The notes under the pieces: model-generated
Told to the model about the DNA's origin: nothing
The model's database searches: none
What the model saw: the letters and a program-made list of their open reading frames with translations, nothing else
Translations under genes and position numbers: made by a program
Shown here: positions 16,937 through 26,974 of the stretch, piece by piece
Layout of the letters: each line of letters opens with the position of its first letter
Numbering within the stretch: the first letter of the stretch is position 1
From: Streptomyces luteogriseus
Lineage (GTDB): Bacteria; Actinomycetota; Actinomycetes; Streptomycetales; Streptomycetaceae
Reading direction: 5' to 3'
Assembly: GCF_014205055.1 (NCBI RefSeq)
Contig: NZ_JACHMS010000001.1
Location: 5,518,001-5,582,000 of the forward strand
Length of the DNA stretch: 64,000 nt

Positions 16937-18849
16937 TCCGCCGCCTCCTCGTGCGGTGCGATGACCGCCAGCACCTGGTCCATGGCGACCGTGGTGCCCG
17001 GTGCCACGTCCAGCTCGGTGACCTTTCCGGCGTGCGGCGCGGAGATGACGTGCTCCATCTTCATCGCCTCCACCACCAGCAGGCTCTGACCGGCGCTCAC
17101 CTCGTCGCCGACGGCGACCTTCACCACCGTCACCGTGCCGGGCATCGGCGCGGTCAGCGAGTCGGCGCCCCCGTGGGCGGCGCGGGTGAGGGACGCGGCG
17201 ACCGGGTCGTGGTCGCGCACATGCCAGGCGTCGCCGTCGCGGCCGAGCCAGTCGGCGGCGCGGTGGAACGTGTGGCGTACGCCGTCCAGCGTGACGGAGA
17301 CCCGGTCGCCGGTGACCGTGGCCGTGCCGCGCGGGGTGTACTCCAGGGGCTCCTGCACCCGCAGGGGGAAGACCGGCTGCTTCGGTACGCCGCCCAGACG
17401 CCAGCCGCTCGGCACCGAGAAGGGGTCCGTCCAGCCGCCAGGTTCCGGCCGCAGGGCTTCCACCCGTACGGCCGCCGCCGCCTCGTACACCTCCTCCGGT
17501 ACGTCCGTGGGGACCAGGTCCTCCACCTCGCGCTCGACCAGGCCCGTGTCCATGTCGCCGGAGACGACCGCCGGGTGGGCGAGGAGACGGCGCAGGAAAC
17601 CGGCGTTCGTCTGCACGCCGAGCGTGACCGTCGCCGCCAGGGCCGCCCGGAGCTTGCGCAGGGCGGTCGCGCGGTCGGGGCCGTAGGCGATGACCTTGGA
17701 GAGCATCGGGTCGTAGAGGCTGCCGACCTCCGTGCCCTCGGTGAGGCCCGAGTCGGTGCGGACGCCGTCGCCCTGCGGTTCGCGCAGTCTCAGCACCGTG
17801 CCGCCGGAGGGGAGGAAGCCGCGGGCCGGGTCCTCGGCGCAGATGCGGGCCTCCACGGCGTGACCGGTCAGCCGTACGTCCTCCTGGGCGAAGCCGAGGG
17901 GCTCCCCGGCCGCGACCCGCAGCTGCCACTCGACCAGGTCCAGGCCCGTGATCAGCTCCGTGACCGGGTGCTCCACCTGGAGGCGGGTGTTCATCTCCAT
18001 GAAGTAGTACGACGACGGGTCGTTGCCGGGGACGATGAACTCCACCGTGCCCGCGCCCCGGTAGCCGCACGAGCGGGCCGCCTGGACCGCCGCCTCGCCC
18101 ATCGCGGAGCGCGTCTCCTCGTCGAGGAGCACGCTCGGCGCCTCCTCGATGATCTTCTGGTGACGGCGCTGGAGGGAGCACTCGCGCTCGCCGAGGTGGA
18201 CCACGTTCCCGTGGCCGTCCGCCAGGACCTGGATCTCGATGTGGCGGGGGCGGTCGATCCAGCGCTCCACCAGGAGCGTGTCGTCGCCGAAGGAGGCGCG
18301 GGCCTCGCGGCGGGCCGACGCGATCTCTTCCTCCAGTCGGGTCAGGTCCCGCACCAGGCGCATGCCCTTGCCGCCGCCGCCCGCGCTGGGCTTGAGCAGC
18401 ACGGGCGCGCCCAGCTCGCGGGCCGCCTCCGCCAGGTCCGGGTCACGCCCGCCGGGCACGACCGGCACCCCGGCCTTCTGGACCGTCTCCTTGGCGCGGA
18501 TCTTGTCGCCCATCAGCGCGATCGCGTCCGCCGGAGGGCCGATGAAGACCAGGCCGGCCTCGGCGCAGGCGCGCGCGAACGCGGCGTTCTCGGCGAGGAA
18601 GCCGTAGCCGGGGTGGACGGCCTGGGCGCCCGTGCGGGCGGCGGCGTCCAGGAGGCGCTCCACCGAGAGGTAGCTCTCGGCCGCCGGGGCCGGGCCGATC
18701 CGCACCGCCGAGTCCGCCTCGCGGACGTGCCGGGCGTCGGCGTCCGCGTCGGAGAAGACGGCCACCGAGCGAACGCCCATCGACCGCAGCGTACGGATCA
18801 CCCGTACGGCGATCTCGCCGCGGTTGGCCACCAGTACTGTCTCGAACAT
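16933..18849 (-). CDS. accA1: Methylcrotonyl-CoA carboxylase alpha subunit (biotin carboxylase with BCCP)
   Basis: A 638-residue biotin-dependent carboxylase subunit. N-terminal [16 protein letters not shown] and ATP-grasp motifs ([36 protein letters not shown]) mark biotin carboxylase; the C-terminal BCCP domain has the biotinylated Lys in [11 protein letters not shown] near residue 600. The partner is the carboxyltransferase encoded just upstream. I chose ATG 18849 with GAGGGG 9 bases upstream; a GTG at 18867 overlapping the previous stop is an alternative. Confidence 0.93.
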   Translation of the reverse strand: MFETVLVANRGEIAVRVIRTLRSMGVRSVAVFSDADADARHVREADSAVRIGPAPAAESYLSVERLLDAAARTGAQAVHPGYGFLAENAAFARACAEAGLVFIGPPADAIALMGDKIRAKETVQKAGVPVVPGGRDPDLAEAARELGAPVLLKPSAGGGGKGMRLVRDLTRLEEEIASARREARASFGDDTLLVERWIDRPRHIEIQVLADGHGNVVHLGERECSLQRRHQKIIEEAPSVLLDEETRSAMGEAAVQAARSCGYRGAGTVEFIVPGNDPSSYYFMEMNTRLQVEHPVTELITGLDLVEWQLRVAAGEPLGFAQEDVRLTGHAVEARICAEDPARGFLPSGGTVLRLREPQGDGVRTDSGLTEGTEVGSLYDPMLSKVIAYGPDRATALRKLRAALAATVTLGVQTNAGFLRRLLAHPAVVSGDMDTGLVEREVEDLVPTDVPEEVYEAAAAVRVEALRPEPGGWTDPFSVPSGWRLGGVPKQPVFPLRVQEPLEYTPRGTATVTGDRVSVTLDGVRHTFHRAADWLGRDGDAWHVRDHDPVAASLTRAAHGGADSLTAPMPGTVTVVKVAVGDEVSAGQSLLVVEAMKMEHVISAPHAGKVTELDVAPGTTVAMDQVLAVIAPHEEAAE

Positions 18850-18863
18850 CGTCGTCCGTCCCC

Positions 18864-20480
18864 TCACATCCGGAAGACGCCGAACTGGGGGTCACCCAGG
18901 GGCGCGTTGGCGCACGCGGTCAGGGCCAGGCCCAGGACCTGACGGGTGTCCAGCGGGTCGATCACACCGTCGTCCCAGAGGCGGGCCGACGCGTAGTAGG
19001 CGTTGCCCTGGCGCTCGTACTGGGCGCGGATCGGGGCCTTGAAGGCGTCCTCGTCCTCGGCCGGCCAGGACTCGCCGCGCCCTTCCAGCTGGTCCCGCTT
19101 GACGGTCGCGAGGACCGAGGCGGCCTGCTCGCCGCCCATGACCGAGATCTTGGCGTTCGGCCACATCCACAGGAAGCGGGGGGAGTACGCCCTGCCGCAC
19201 ATGGAGTAGTTGCCCGCGCCGTACGAGCCGCCGACCACGACCGTGAGTTTCGGTACGCGGGTGCAGGCCACCGCAGTGACCATCTTGGCGCCGTGCTTGG
19301 CGATGCCGCCCGCCTCGTAGTCCTTGCCGACCATGAAGCCCGAGATGTTCTGGAGGAACACCAGCGGGATGCCGCGCTGGTCGCACAGCTCGATGAAGTG
19401 GGCGCCCTTCTGGGCGGACTCGGAGAACAGGATGCCGTTGTTGGCGACGATGCCCACAGGGTGACCGTGGATCCGGGCGAAGCCCGTGACCAGGGTCTGG
19501 CCGAACTCGGACTTGAACTCGGCGAAGCGGGAGCCGTCGACGACCCGGGCGATGATCTCGCGTACGTCATAGGGGGTGCGGGAGTCGACCGGGACCGCGC
19601 CGTAGAGGCTGTGCGGGTCGACCTTGGGCTCCGTCGCCTCCGTGACCTCCCAGGGGAGCGCCCCGCGCGCGGGGAGGGTGGAGACGATGGTGCGGACGAT
19701 GCGGAGCGCGTGCGCGTCGTTCTCCGCGAGGTGGTCCGTGACGCCCGAGACACGGGAGTGGACCTCGCCGCCGCCGAGCTCCTCCGCCGTGACGACCTCG
19801 CCGGTGGCCGCCTTCACCAGGGGCGGGCCGCCCAGGAAGATGGTGCCCTGGTTGCGGACGATCACCGCCTCGTCGCTCATCGCCGGGACGTACGCCCCGC
19901 CGGCCGTGCAGGAGCCGAGGACGGCGGCGATCTGGGGGATGCCGGCGCCGGACATGCGGGCCTGGTTGTAGAAGATGCGGCCGAAGTGGTCGCGGTCCGG
20001 GAAGACCTCGTCCTGCATGGGGAGGAAGGCGCCGCCGGAGTCCACCAGGTAGACACAGGGGAGGCGGTTGTCGAGGGCCACCTCCTGGGCGCGGAGGTGC
20101 TTCTTGACCGTCATCGGATAGTACGTGCCGCCCTTGACCGTGGCGTCGTTGGCGATGACCACCGTCTCGCGGCCGCTGACCCGGCCGATGCCGGCGATGA
20201 CTCCGGCCGCCGGGGCCTGGTCCTCGTACATCCCGTCGGCCGCGAGCGGGGCCAGCTCCAGGAACGGCGAGCCCGGGTCGAGGAGAGTGTCCACGCGGTC
20301 GCGGGGGAGCAGCTTGCCGCGCGCCGTGTGGCGGGCGCGGGCCCTCTCGCCGCCGCCCTGTGCGGCGGAGGCGAGCTTGGTGCGCAGCTCCTCGACGAGG
20401 GCGTGGTGCCCCTCCTCGTTGGCCCGAAAGGCCTCCGACGCGGGGTCTGCCGCGCTCGTGAGCTCCGGTGCCTCGTGCAT
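18864..20480 (-). CDS. accD1: Methylcrotonyl-CoA carboxylase beta subunit (carboxyltransferase)
   Basis: A 538-residue carboxyltransferase of the AccD/MCC-beta class. Both halves of the crotonase-like fold are present: [29 protein letters not shown]-type N-domain and the C-domain [24 protein letters not shown], an MCC-type motif (FMVG). [16 protein letters not shown] and [10 protein letters not shown] are also typical of 3-methylcrotonyl-CoA carboxylases rather than propionyl-CoA carboxylases. First gene of the four-gene leucine catabolic operon; twin TetR-type operators lie within 70 bases upstream. Confidence 0.92.
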   Translation of the reverse strand: MHEAPELTSAADPASEAFRANEEGHHALVEELRTKLASAAQGGGERARARHTARGKLLPRDRVDTLLDPGSPFLELAPLAADGMYEDQAPAAGVIAGIGRVSGRETVVIANDATVKGGTYYPMTVKKHLRAQEVALDNRLPCVYLVDSGGAFLPMQDEVFPDRDHFGRIFYNQARMSGAGIPQIAAVLGSCTAGGAYVPAMSDEAVIVRNQGTIFLGGPPLVKAATGEVVTAEELGGGEVHSRVSGVTDHLAENDAHALRIVRTIVSTLPARGALPWEVTEATEPKVDPHSLYGAVPVDSRTPYDVREIIARVVDGSRFAEFKSEFGQTLVTGFARIHGHPVGIVANNGILFSESAQKGAHFIELCDQRGIPLVFLQNISGFMVGKDYEAGGIAKHGAKMVTAVACTRVPKLTVVVGGSYGAGNYSMCGRAYSPRFLWMWPNAKISVMGGEQAASVLATVKRDQLEGRGESWPAEDEDAFKAPIRAQYERQGNAYYASARLWDDGVIDPLDTRQVLGLALTACANAPLGDPQFGVFRM

Positions 20481-20500
20481 CCTGCGGGTCCCCTCACCTT

Positions 20501-20545
20501 GTTAATGAGCGTTAACGCATTTCCTTCAGGTTAACGACCGCTAAC
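20501..20545. promoter_or_regulatory. Twin 16-bp operators in the accD1 / TetR divergent promoter
   Basis: Two palindromes, GTTAATGAGCGTTAAC (20501-20516) and GTTAACGACCGCTAAC (20530-20545), have start points 29 bases apart in the 87-base gap between the divergent genes. They share GTTAAnGAnCGnTAAC. They are the obvious binding sites for the TetR protein at 20568, controlling itself and the carboxylase operon. Confidence 0.75.
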
Positions 20546-20567
20546 CTCCCTGTCTAGAATTGTTTTC

Positions 20568-21161
20568 ATGGCCACCAGAACCGACGCCCCCACCCGCCGT
20601 GAGCAGATCCTCAAGGAGGCCGCGCGGCTGTTCGCCGAGCGGGGCTTCCACGGGGTCGGAGTCGACGAGATAGGTGCCGCGGTCGGGATCAGCGGGCCCG
20701 GGCTGTACCGGCACTTCGCGGGCAAGGACGCGATGCTCGCGGAACTGCTGGTGGGGATCAGCGGGCAGTTGCTGACCGGGGCGAAGCGGAGGCTGGCGGA
20801 GGCGGACGGGAGCGGGGCGGAGCGGGTGCTCGACTCGCTGATCGAGGGGCACATCGACTTCGCGCTCGACGACCGGCCCCTGATCACCCTGCACGACCGT
20901 GAGCTGGACCGCCTCCGGGACACCGACCGGAAGATGGTGCGGCAGTTGCAGCGGCAGTACGTGGAGTTGTGGGTCGGGGTGGTGCGGGAGGTGTACCCGG
21001 GGCTCGGTGAGCCCGCGGCCCGCTCCGCTGTGCACTCGGTGTTCGGCTTGTTGAACTCGACGCCGCATCTGGGGAGGGCGGGGTCGTTGCCCGGGCGGGG
21101 GGCCATGGCGGAGCTGCTGCACCGGATGGCCCGGGGGGCGTTCGCGGCGGCGGAGAGCTGA
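20568..21161 (+). CDS. TetR-family repressor of the leucine/acyl-CoA operon
   Basis: A 197-residue TetR regulator. The N-terminal HTH spans about residues 8-55 (REQILKEAARLFAERGFHGVGVDEIGAAVGISGPGLYRHFAGKDAML); the C-terminal ligand-binding domain is helical. ATG at 20568. It is divergent from accD1 with two matching palindromes between, so self-repression and control of the four-gene operon are likely. The ligand is probably an acyl-CoA intermediate (inference). Confidence 0.92.
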   Translation: MATRTDAPTRREQILKEAARLFAERGFHGVGVDEIGAAVGISGPGLYRHFAGKDAMLAELLVGISGQLLTGAKRRLAEADGSGAERVLDSLIEGHIDFALDDRPLITLHDRELDRLRDTDRKMVRQLQRQYVELWVGVVREVYPGLGEPAARSAVHSVFGLLNSTPHLGRAGSLPGRGAMAELLHRMARGAFAAAES

Positions 21162-21300
21162 CACGCGGACCCTCGGTGCCCCACCGGCGTGGTAGGCGTG
21201 ACGAGCGTTACCCCGCCCCCACCCTGGACGGTCGTTGATACTCGCCGGTATCTTGGGCTGAGCAAGCGCTTAGACATGCGAAGTCGTGGAGGTGGCGGTC

Positions 21301-22458
21301 GTGCGCCGTACGGTGTTCAACGAGGATCACGAGGCGTTCCGGGAGACCATCCGCGCCTTCATCGAGGCCGAGGTCGTACCGGTGTACGACGAGTGGTTCG
21401 CGGCGGGCCAGGCGCCCCGCGACTTCTACTACAAGCTCGGTGAGCTGGGCATCTTCGGCATCAACGTGCCCGAGGAGTTCGGCGGCGCGGGCCTGGAGAG
21501 CCACAAGTTCGAGGCCGTGATGTACGAGGAGACCGCTCGCGCCGGTGTCCAGTTCGGCGGCTCCGGTGTGCACGTGCTGCTCGCCCTGCCCTACATCAAG
21601 ATGCTCGCCACCGACGAGCAGAAGAAGCGGTTCCTGCCGAAGTTCGTCTCCGGCGAGGAGATGTGGGCCATCGCGATGACGGAGCCGGGCACCGGTTCCG
21701 ACCTCGCGGGCATGAAGTCCACCGCCAAGCTCTCCGAGGACGGCACGCACTACGTCCTCAACGGCGCCAAGACCTTCATCACCGGCGGCGTGCACGCCGA
21801 CCGTGTGATCGTCTGCGCCCGCACCTCCGCCCCGACCGCCGAGGACCGCCGCCACGGCATCTCCCTCTTCGCCGTCGACACCAAGTCCGAGGGCTACTCC
21901 GTCGGCCGCAAGCTCGACAAGCTCGGCCTGAAGACCTCCGACACCGCCGAGCTGGCCTTCGTCGACGTCAAGGTGCCCGTCGAGGACCTCCTCGGCGAGG
22001 AGAACAAGGGCTTCTACTACCTCGGCCACAACCTGGCCTCCGAGCGCTGGGGCATCGCCTTCGGCGCCTACGCCCAGGCCAAGGCCGCCGTCCGGTTCGC
22101 CAAGCAGTACGTGCAGGAGCGCACCGTCTTCGGCAAGCCCGTCGCGCACTTCCAGAACACCAAGTTCGAGCTGGCCGCCTGCCAGGCCGAGGTGGACGCC
22201 GCCGAGGCCGTCGCCGACCGCGCGACCGAGGCCCTGGACGCCGGCGAGCTCACCCCCGCCGAGGCCGCCTCCGCGAAGCTGTTCTGCACCGAGGTCGCCC
22301 ACCGCGTCATCGACCGCTGCCTCCAGCTGCACGGCGGCTACGGCTACATGAACGAGTACCCGATCGCCCGCCTGTACGCGGACAACCGCGTCAACCGCAT
22401 CTACGGCGGCACCAGCGAGATCATGAAGTCGATCATCGCCAAGGACATGGGCCTGTAA
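21301..22458 (+). CDS. Acyl-CoA dehydrogenase
   Basis: A 385-residue FAD-dependent acyl-CoA dehydrogenase. Motifs: IAMTEPGTGSDLAGMKSTA, HNLASERWGIAFGA (second signature) and the C-terminal HGGYGYMNEYPIARLYADNRVNRIYGGTSEIMK. I place the start at GTG 21301 (MRRTVFNEDH) because GGAGGTGG lies 6 bases before it; a GTG at 21286 would lack a ribosome site. It follows the TetR gene by 139 bases. Substrate chain length cannot be told; the Glu in RIYGGTSE is in the family's usual C-terminal region. Confidence 0.9.
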   Translation: MRRTVFNEDHEAFRETIRAFIEAEVVPVYDEWFAAGQAPRDFYYKLGELGIFGINVPEEFGGAGLESHKFEAVMYEETARAGVQFGGSGVHVLLALPYIKMLATDEQKKRFLPKFVSGEEMWAIAMTEPGTGSDLAGMKSTAKLSEDGTHYVLNGAKTFITGGVHADRVIVCARTSAPTAEDRRHGISLFAVDTKSEGYSVGRKLDKLGLKTSDTAELAFVDVKVPVEDLLGEENKGFYYLGHNLASERWGIAFGAYAQAKAAVRFAKQYVQERTVFGKPVAHFQNTKFELAACQAEVDAAEAVADRATEALDAGELTPAEAASAKLFCTEVAHRVIDRCLQLHGGYGYMNEYPIARLYADNRVNRIYGGTSEIMKSIIAKDMGL

Positions 22459-22503
22459 GGCCCCCGACACCGAGACGCGATCACTGGCCGGTACAACTAC
22501 CCC

Positions 22504-23385
22504 ATGAGCCAGGCACTACAGGACCTCCTCGATCTGCTCGACCTCGAGCAGATCGAGGAGGACATCTTCCGCGGCCGCTCCCGGTCCGCCGTCGTCCCCC
22601 GGGTCTTCGGCGGGCAGGTCGCGGCCCAGGCACTCGTCGCCGCCGGACGCACGGTCCCCGAGGACCGGCCCGCGCACTCGCTGCACGCGTACTTCCTGCG
22701 CCCCGGCGACCCCGGCGCGCCCATCGTCTACACCGTCGACCGGATCCGCGACGGCCGCTCCTTCACCACCCGCCGGGTGGTCGCCGTCCAGCACGGCAAG
22801 CCGATCTTCCACCTCTCGGCGTCCTTCCAGACGTACGAGGACGGACTGGATCACCAGGAGCCGATGCCCGCCTCGCCCGACCCCGAGAGCCTCCCGACCG
22901 GCGCGGAGCGGCTGCGCGGGTACGCGCATCTCGACCCGGCCGTGGTGGAGAAGTTCATCGAGGCCCGCGCCGCCGTCGACCTGCGCTACGTCGACGAACC
23001 GCCGTACGGGAAGTTCGGCGAGCCGCGCGAGCCGCACTCGCAGGTGTGGTTCCGGACCAACGGCAAGCTCGCCGACGACCCCCTGCTGCACGTCGTCCTC
23101 GCCACCTACGTCTCCGACATGACGCTGCTCGACTCCGTGCTGCTCGCGCACGGGCGCGGCGGCTGGGCCGTCGGGGACGTCGTGGGGGCCTCGCTCGACC
23201 ACGCGATGTGGTTCCACCGGCCGTTCCGCGCCGACGAGTGGCTGCTGTACGACCAGGAGTCCCCGTCCGCGTACGGCGGCCGGGGACTGGGACAGGCCCG
23301 CATCCACACGCAGGACGGGCGGCTCGCCATCACCGTGATCCAGGAGGGCGTGGTCCGCGTCCCGCGTGAACCGGGCGCTAGCTGA
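22504..23385 (+). CDS. Acyl-CoA thioesterase II (TesB-like)
   Basis: A 293-residue double hot-dog thioesterase hydrolysing acyl-CoA to free acid and CoA. FGGQVAAQALVAAGRTVPED and SLHAYFLRPGDPGAPIVYTVDRIRDGRSFTTRRV are conserved TesB segments; the second fold carries ATYVSDMTLLDSVLLAHG and SLDHAMWFHRPFRADEWLLYDQESP, with the catalytic Asp expected in the DHAMWFH region. It follows the acyl-CoA dehydrogenase by 45 bases and is likely cotranscribed. Its end overlaps the convergent gene by 8 bases. Confidence 0.92.
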   Translation: MSQALQDLLDLLDLEQIEEDIFRGRSRSAVVPRVFGGQVAAQALVAAGRTVPEDRPAHSLHAYFLRPGDPGAPIVYTVDRIRDGRSFTTRRVVAVQHGKPIFHLSASFQTYEDGLDHQEPMPASPDPESLPTGAERLRGYAHLDPAVVEKFIEARAAVDLRYVDEPPYGKFGEPREPHSQVWFRTNGKLADDPLLHVVLATYVSDMTLLDSVLLAHGRGGWAVGDVVGASLDHAMWFHRPFRADEWLLYDQESPSAYGGRGLGQARIHTQDGRLAITVIQEGVVRVPREPGAS

Positions 23386-24175
23386 GACCCGCCTCCGACA
23401 GCAGGTACGCCGTCATCGGGTCGTAGTGGCGGGGGCTGATCACGTGGTCGTCGAGGGGCACCGTCACCTGCACGGTGCCCTCGGCCTCGGCGATGAAGAG
23501 GGCCGGGTCGTTGCAGTCCGCGTAGCCGACGGAGTCCACGCCGTGCTGGCCCGCGTAGCCCGCCCAGCCGTGGTCGGCGACGACCAGGTCGGGCAGCGGG
23601 CGGCCCTCGCGCTCCAGGCCCTTCAGGATCGCCTTCATCGGTTCGCCCGAGTGGGTGTGCCACAGGGTGGCGCCGTGCTCCAGCACCGCCACGTCCGCGA
23701 ACTGCATGACGTAGCCCTCCTCGGTCGTCAGCCCCTCCGGGATGACGACGATCTCGCAGCCGGCCGCGCGCAGGGCCGCCGCGGTCGCGCGGTGCACGTC
23801 GAGCAGGCCGCCGGGGTGGCCGGTGGCGAACAGGACGCGCTGCTGCCCGTCCGCCGCCTTGCGCAGCCGCCCGGCCAGCCGCTCCAGACCGTCGACGGTC
23901 AGCTCCGGGTCGATGGTGTCCTGGCCGTACCGGTACTCGGGGTCGTCGTTCACACCGACCCGCTCCGCCATCACCGCGAGGACGTCCTGCTCGTCGCTCC
24001 AGCGGTCGCCGAGTTCCAGCCCGAACCAGTAGTGGCGGTCGCTGTTCGCCAGCTTGCGGTAGTGGGAGAGGTTGTTCTCGCGGGGGGTGGCGACGTCGCC
24101 CGCGATGCGCGTCCTGACGAGGTGTTCGACGAGTTCGGCGCGGCTGGGTGTCCCGGATATCGGCATGGCATCCAT
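23378..24175 (-). CDS. Conserved actinobacterial protein, annotated phosphatase-like
   Basis: A protein of about 265 residues with a Rossmann-like layout: VLFATGHPGGLLDVHRATAAALRAAG, IVVIPEG, DVAVLEHGATLWHTHSGEPM and DLVVADHGWAGYAGQHGVDSVGYADCNDPALF. The His and Asp clusters (TGHPGG, WHTHSGE, VADHGW) suggest a metal or phosphate site; relatives are, as I recall, labelled phosphatase without biochemical proof. The start is unsure: ATG 24175 is used, ATG 24166 is possible. It lies downstream of the PucR regulator on the same strand. Confidence 0.65.
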   Translation of the reverse strand: MDAMPISGTPSRAELVEHLVRTRIAGDVATPRENNLSHYRKLANSDRHYWFGLELGDRWSDEQDVLAVMAERVGVNDDPEYRYGQDTIDPELTVDGLERLAGRLRKAADGQQRVLFATGHPGGLLDVHRATAAALRAAGCEIVVIPEGLTTEEGYVMQFADVAVLEHGATLWHTHSGEPMKAILKGLEREGRPLPDLVVADHGWAGYAGQHGVDSVGYADCNDPALFIAEAEGTVQVTVPLDDHVISPRHYDPMTAYLLSEAGLS

Positions 24176-24259
24176 TGTGAGGCAGCCGACTGTGGGCGTC
24201 CCTGGCGTATCGCACGCTGGGATGTGCGTCACGTACTCAGCGGGACACCGCTCACGTAC

Positions 24260-25744
24260 TCAGACGTGCCGCAGCGCGAACCAGAGTTCCATCCGTACGT
24301 CCGGGTCGTCGAGGTCCGTCGCGAGCAGGGCCGCACAGCGGGTGATGCGCTGGCGCACGGTGTTGCGGTGCACGGACAGGGCGACGGCCGTGCGGTCCCA
24401 GCTGCCGTGCAGGGAGAGCCAGGTGCGCAGGGTCTCGGTGAGCGCGGGACGGGCCGTGACGGGGGCGAGCAGGGCGCGGGCGTGGGCCGCCGCCTCACCG
24501 GGCGGGACCAGGTCGGCGAGGGCGGCGCGTGCGCCGTGCCGGAGCAGCGGGGCGCGGGTGGCGCGGGCCCGGGCCAGGGCGCGGGCGGCCTGGGTGTCGG
24601 CGGTGGGCCAGTCGTGCGGTTCCACGGCGGCGCTGACGCCCAGGGTCCAGCCCGGCAGCGGGGCTGCCGGTGCCCGGTCGGCCGGGACCAGGACCCGTAC
24701 GACGTCCCCTGCCGGGTCGACCAGCGCGGACCCGAGCGCGGCGCCGAGCGCGGAGGCGGCGACGGGGTCGGGGGCGCCGTCCCCCTCCGGCCGGGCCCGC
24801 ACGACGACCCACGGCCCGTCGCCGAGCAGCGCCGCGACCTCCTCGGGCGGCTCGCCCAGCAGCATCCGCACCAGCGCGGAGGAGCGGGCGGCCCCGGTGC
24901 CGCTCTGCTGCTCACCGGTGAGCAGCGACAGCAGCACGGCCGCGACGGAGGCGACGGTGTGGTCACCGGGGGTCCGCTGCGGCGCGGCGACCCCGAGCAC
25001 GAACCCGTGCCCGGCGCCGAGGGCGTAGGAGGCGAGGTGGCTGCCCGCGACGGCGTCGGTCGCGGAGGCGGGAGCGGGACGCTCGCCCGGGCCGCCGGCC
25101 GGCCGTACGACGTCAGCCAGCCGCGTGAGCGCCCCGCGCACCTCGTCCCCGGGTTCGCGCCCCGCCCGCGCGATCTCCGCCCCCTCCGGGGCGTACAGCA
25201 CCGTCCATCCGCCCAGTCGCTGCGCGAGTCGGCGCAGCACCGACGGGACCGGGTCGGGGCGGGACGCGGCGGCGGCGAGGCTCTGCTGGGCCTCGGTGAC
25301 ACGGCGCAGTTCGGCGAGACGGGCCTGGGCCATCAGCTGCCAGACGGCCCGGGCCACGCCGGAGAAGGTGGTCCGGGGCGGCACCTCCAGCAGCGGCAGA
25401 CCGTGCGCCGCACACGCCGCGATCAGCGCCTCCGGCACCGTGTCGTGCACCGGCGCCACCCCGAAGCCGAGAGCGGCGCCGCCCGCCGCCGTGATCCGGG
25501 CGACATAGTCGTCGAAGTACCCGGCTGCGGAGCCCGCCGCCTCCGGGATGTGCACGCCGGCCGAGAGCAGCAGTTCCCCGCCCAGCAGATACGGATACGG
25601 GTCCGCCATCTCAGAGGTGTGCACCCAGCGGATGACGACACCCTCGGCGGACGGCCCCGCGAGCTGCCGCAGCGCCAGGTCCTCGCGGGCCAGCAGTTCG
25701 CTCAGCGGTACGGGTGGGGTGGGCGGGACCGCCGGATCCGGCAT
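24260..25744 (-). CDS. PucR-family transcriptional regulator
   Basis: A 494-residue regulator with the PucR N-terminal domain (LLAREDLALRQLAG...VIRWVHTSEMADPYPYLLGGELLLSAG), a central GGDEF-like segment and a C-terminal PucR helix-turn-helix (LHGSWDRTAVALSVHRNTVRQRITRCAALLATDLDDPDVRMELWFALRHV). The ATG at 25744 has GGAGGG about 11 bases upstream. It is divergent from the agmatinase gene, a common arrangement for regulators of purine, polyamine or guanidino compound use. Confidence 0.9.
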   Translation of the reverse strand: MPDPAVPPTPPVPLSELLAREDLALRQLAGPSAEGVVIRWVHTSEMADPYPYLLGGELLLSAGVHIPEAAGSAAGYFDDYVARITAAGGAALGFGVAPVHDTVPEALIAACAAHGLPLLEVPPRTTFSGVARAVWQLMAQARLAELRRVTEAQQSLAAAASRPDPVPSVLRRLAQRLGGWTVLYAPEGAEIARAGREPGDEVRGALTRLADVVRPAGGPGERPAPASATDAVAGSHLASYALGAGHGFVLGVAAPQRTPGDHTVASVAAVLLSLLTGEQQSGTGAARSSALVRMLLGEPPEEVAALLGDGPWVVVRARPEGDGAPDPVAASALGAALGSALVDPAGDVVRVLVPADRAPAAPLPGWTLGVSAAVEPHDWPTADTQAARALARARATRAPLLRHGARAALADLVPPGEAAAHARALLAPVTARPALTETLRTWLSLHGSWDRTAVALSVHRNTVRQRITRCAALLATDLDDPDVRMELWFALRHV

Positions 25745-25820
25745 GGTGTGCGTTCCCTCCATCCAGCACCGACTCGAATGGATGAAACGTACACTTCGCC
25801 GCCGCTGCCCGGCCACCTAG

Positions 25821-25937
25821 GGTCAGTGCTCGTCCCGCGCCGGCGAGACCGACGCCGCCGTCCTCACCGCCTGGCGCGAGCGGCTCACCGGGCGGTCTCC
25901 CGAACGCACGTCCGAACCCGTCCCGGCCCCCCGGTAA
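25821..25937 (+). pseudogene. Orphan coding-like 3' fragment
   Basis: Thirty-eight codons ending in TAA have almost exclusively G or C at the third position and read like a protein tail (AGETDAAVLTAWRERLTGRS, then PERTSEPVPAPR). An in-frame TAG at 25818 and no start codon precede it. This may be the remnant of a deleted gene between the PucR and agmatinase genes. Family not recognised. Confidence 0.3.
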
Positions 25938-25993
25938 AGTCATAGGGCAAGCAGTACATACGCGATGAAGCGTAGGAAAGAAGGCATTTCTCC

Positions 25994-26974
25994 ATGAGCA
26001 GCAACGAGACTCCGCGCGGGCCCGTCGACTCCTCCCGCGTTCCGCGGTACGCGGGGCCGGCGACCTTCGCCCGGCTGCCCCGGCTGGACGAGGTGGGCCG
26101 GGCCGATGTCGCGGTCGTGGGCGTGCCGTTCGACTCCGGCGTCTCGTACCGGCCGGGCGCCCGCTTCGGCGGCAACGCGATCCGTGAGGCGTCCCGGCTG
26201 CTGCGCCCGTACAACCCGGCGCAGGACGCGTCCCCGTTCGCCCTCGCCCAGGTCGCGGACGGCGGCGACATCGCCGTGAACCCGTTCAACATCAACGAGG
26301 CCGTGGAGACCGTCGAGGCCGCCGCCGACGACCTGCTCGGCACCGGCGCCCGCCTGATGACCCTCGGCGGCGACCACACCATCGCGCTGCCCCTGCTGCG
26401 CTCGGTCGCGAAGAAGCACGGCCCGGTCGCGCTGCTGCACTTCGACGCGCACCTCGACACCTGGGACACCTACTTCGGCGCCGAGTACACGCACGGCACC
26501 CCGTTCCGGCGCGCCGTCGAGGAGGGCATCCTCGACACCTCCGCCCTGTCCCACGTCGGCACCCGCGGCCCGCTCTACGGCAAGCAGGACCTGACCGACG
26601 ACGAGAAGATGGGCTTCGGCATCGTCACCTCGGCGGACGTCTACCGGCGCGGTGCCGACGAGGTCGCCGACCAGCTCCGCCAGCGCATCGGCGACCGGCC
26701 GCTGTACATCTCCATCGACATCGACTGCCTCGACCCGGCCCACGCGCCCGGCACCGGCACCCCCGAGGCCGGCGGCATGACCTCGCGCGAACTGCTGGAG
26801 ATCCTGCGCGGCCTGGCATCCTGCAACCTGGTGTCGGCCGATGTCGTCGAGGTGGCCCCCGCGTACGACCACGCGGAGATCACGTCGGTGGCGGCGTCCC
26901 ACACCGCCTACGAACTGACCACGATCATGTCGCGCCAGATCGCCGCGGCCCGGAAGGACTCGGAAGCGAAGTGA
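25994..26974 (+). CDS. speB: Agmatinase/ureohydrolase family enzyme
   Basis: A 326-residue Mn-dependent ureohydrolase releasing urea from agmatine or a related guanidino acid. Metal ligands are clear: [26 protein letters not shown] and [23 protein letters not shown]. The [10 protein letters not shown] loop also occurs in guanidinobutyrases, so substrate is not certain. ATG at 25994 has GAAAGAAGG upstream. Its stop overlaps the next gene's GTG, so the TPP enzyme is translationally coupled, and the PucR regulator is divergent. Confidence 0.88.
   Translation: MSSNETPRGPVDSSRVPRYAGPATFARLPRLDEVGRADVAVVGVPFDSGVSYRPGARFGGNAIREASRLLRPYNPAQDASPFALAQVADGGDIAVNPFNINEAVETVEAAADDLLGTGARLMTLGGDHTIALPLLRSVAKKHGPVALLHFDAHLDTWDTYFGAEYTHGTPFRRAVEEGILDTSALSHVGTRGPLYGKQDLTDDEKMGFGIVTSADVYRRGADEVADQLRQRIGDRPLYISIDIDCLDPAHAPGTGTPEAGGMTSRELLEILRGLASCNLVSADVVEVAPAYDHAEITSVAASHTAYELTTIMSRQIAAARKDSEAK

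Noticed and set aside
24229-24263. Direct repeat TCACGTACTCAG twice near the PucR stop
   Set aside because: Two 12-base copies overlapping a coding end; too little to support a regulatory call.
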